Shown piece by piece: positions 62,875-64,000 of a stretch of DNA of 64,000 nt. How positions within the stretch are numbered: the first letter of the stretch is position 1; each line of letters begins with the position of its first letter. The DNA comes from Mangifera indica (lineage: Eukaryota > Streptophyta > Magnoliopsida > Sapindales > Anacardiaceae). Both the position numbers and the translations under genes were made by a program. Under the pieces are notes generated by a model, which saw only the letters and a program-made list of their open reading frames with translations, did no database searches and was not told the origin of the DNA. The DNA lies in assembly GCF_011075055.1 (NCBI RefSeq), contig NC_058152.1, forward strand, positions 4,216,001-4,280,000, written 5' to 3'.

Positions 62875-63252
62875 TAGAGGTGTCAATGGGTCGCATCGAG
62901 TTGTCTCTAGTGCAGGTCACTGGGCCTAGGGGCTTAGTCGGGCCTAAAGCCCACACAATTGTAGGCCTTTGGGTCAAGTCAGCTAAAAAAATACATGATG
63001 TCCACGACTTGTATATAGATTCAAGCCGTGCAAGGCCTTAAACTGGTTAGCCCATTAATTTTAATAAAAAATATTTTTTATATTATAATTATTATTATTA
63101 TTATTTTTTAAGATTATGTGAACAGTAGTAAGCTTAATGCCTAAGCCCAAGGCTTGATCTTAAAGGTCCACAAGACTAGCCCTTCCTAGTTATACCATTT
63201 TTTCGTGCTTTGACCTAGATTGTGGGTCAACTCAACCCATTTGTCATGTTTA
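62875..63252. mobile_element. hAT-like MITE with 8-bp TSD (378 bp)
   Basis: Ends TAGAGGTGTCAATGGGTCG and, on the other strand, TAAACATGACAAATGGGTTG. The flanking 8-mers are GTTATGTA (62867-62874) and GTTATATA (63253-63260), 7 of 8 matching. The interior carries GGGCCTA...AGGCCC palindromic words and an AT-rich (ATT)n centre, typical of non-autonomous hAT elements. The 62-codon ORF at 62853-63041 is part of it and not a gene. Confidence 0.75.
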
Positions 63253-63260
63253 GTTATATA

Positions 63261-64000
63261 CGATTCTTATTTGTGGAAACGTGATATTTAGATGATGAAA
63301 TATGTTTGATTAAAGGTGTTGAATGACAAATTTTTTGTGATGGTAGAATTGAGGAAAACACCAATGGAACCAAAACACAGGAGGTCGTGCCTTGATGAGC
63401 CCTCTATTATAGACCTTAAGGGTAGTCTCATGCAATCTAGTTGCACCTTGAAGAGAGTGTGTGTTCCTCCTTATTCCTCTACTCGACCTTAGGAGGCTGA
63501 AGCGACCAATAAACCATACTTAGGCTATTTCTTTATAATTGCATTGGTAAATGAGAATGTCTTGCATGATTTTGGGACCTTGCCATGTCAATGAAGCTTA
63601 AGTAAGTTTACAAAGTGTGGCACAGAGGTAAACTGCTTTATTTTTATTCCGTAATCTTTGTTTAATTTGCTTCATATACTAATCTGATTGTGGTTATTTT
63701 ATATATCCATAATTTTTGAGAATGTTTTTGCTCCTCTACAATAAGACTTATCCTGTCCTATTGGGTAGTGATTAGAGTGGGCAAGAAAATAACTAGCTCA
63801 AAGGAGAGCAAGTGAAACTTCTTGCACATAAGAACCCCGGTGACAGTCACCCGAGCTCTCCCTTACACATACGAATTTTCTTTACATGTCCATGGTCTAA
63901 CTACACGTTGGACCATCTCGATCTTCATCCAACCGAAAAAAAAAAAAAACACTAGCAACCTGCAAGTACAAAAAACAAGAATTCAAGAAAAGTTAACACA
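63261..64000. other. Right edge, no gene seen
   Basis: Mixed composition, no ORF or domain I can support on either strand. Confidence 0.5.

Overview
This is eukaryotic, almost certainly eudicot plant, nuclear DNA. It is strongly AT-rich, and its real genes have GT-AG introns and plant-specific domain layouts. These are a PTS2-targeted glyoxysomal malate dehydrogenase, a BAM/CLAVATA1-class receptor kinase and a plant hexokinase-like protein. Much of the rest is decayed Ty1/Copia and Ty3/Gypsy retrotransposons, MITEs and AT microsatellites. I cannot name the species; a woody eudicot is only a guess.

Three genes look complete. (1) Glyoxysomal NAD malate dehydrogenase, + strand, 2340-7171, nine exons, 356 aa. 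(2) A BAM1-like LRR receptor kinase, - strand, 23117-26576, two exons, 1013 aa. (3) A hexokinase-like protein, - strand, 59246-61828, nine exons, 484 aa, whose phosphate-binding motif is altered as in plant HKL proteins. The exon phases I worked out for all three add up without a break. They serve unrelated functions (peroxisomal redox metabolism, CLE-peptide/meristem signalling, sugar sensing or non-catalytic hexokinase activity), and there is no operon-like logic.

Layout. 0-2 kb: decayed Copia pol on the - strand next to an LTR that ends just upstream of the MDH promoter. 2.3-7.2 kb: MDH. 8.2-10.8 kb: Tourist-like MITE, a GAGCTCG-rich repeat and a piece of a long-inverted-repeat element. 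10.8-15.2 kb: truncated Gypsy gag-protease-RT with its 5' LTR. 15.3-16.0 kb: a large palindrome. 17-20.5 kb: three copies of a Mutator-like long-TIR family, two with target-site duplications. 23-26.6 kb: BAM gene. 27.4-29.5 kb: more long-TIR copies in a segment that is duplicated at 44.4-45.7 kb. 29.9-32.2 kb: Gypsy solo LTR with a perfect TSD. 33.7-39.5 kb: decayed Copia element with both LTRs and two nested insertions. 40-51 kb: a mosaic of duplicated segments, Gypsy LTRs, two Gypsy 5' ends facing each other, and a truncated LRR copy of the BAM gene. 52-55.3 kb: fragments of three unrelated host genes (hnRNP-type RNA-binding protein, ribosomal protein eL33/L35a, neutral ceramidase), with introns or splice sites still visible. 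56.6-58.3 kb: DUF1985-type transposon fragment and Copia RT fragment. 59.2-61.8 kb: hexokinase-like gene. 62.9-63.25 kb: hAT-type MITE.

The best candidates for something not yet described are the long-TIR element family (at least seven copies here, 9-10 bp TSDs), the cluster of captured host-gene fragments at 52-55 kb, the ~670 bp palindrome at 15.3-16.0 kb, and the degraded multi-unit duplication around the BAM gene. I see no CRISPR array, tRNA, rRNA or clear non-coding RNA gene.
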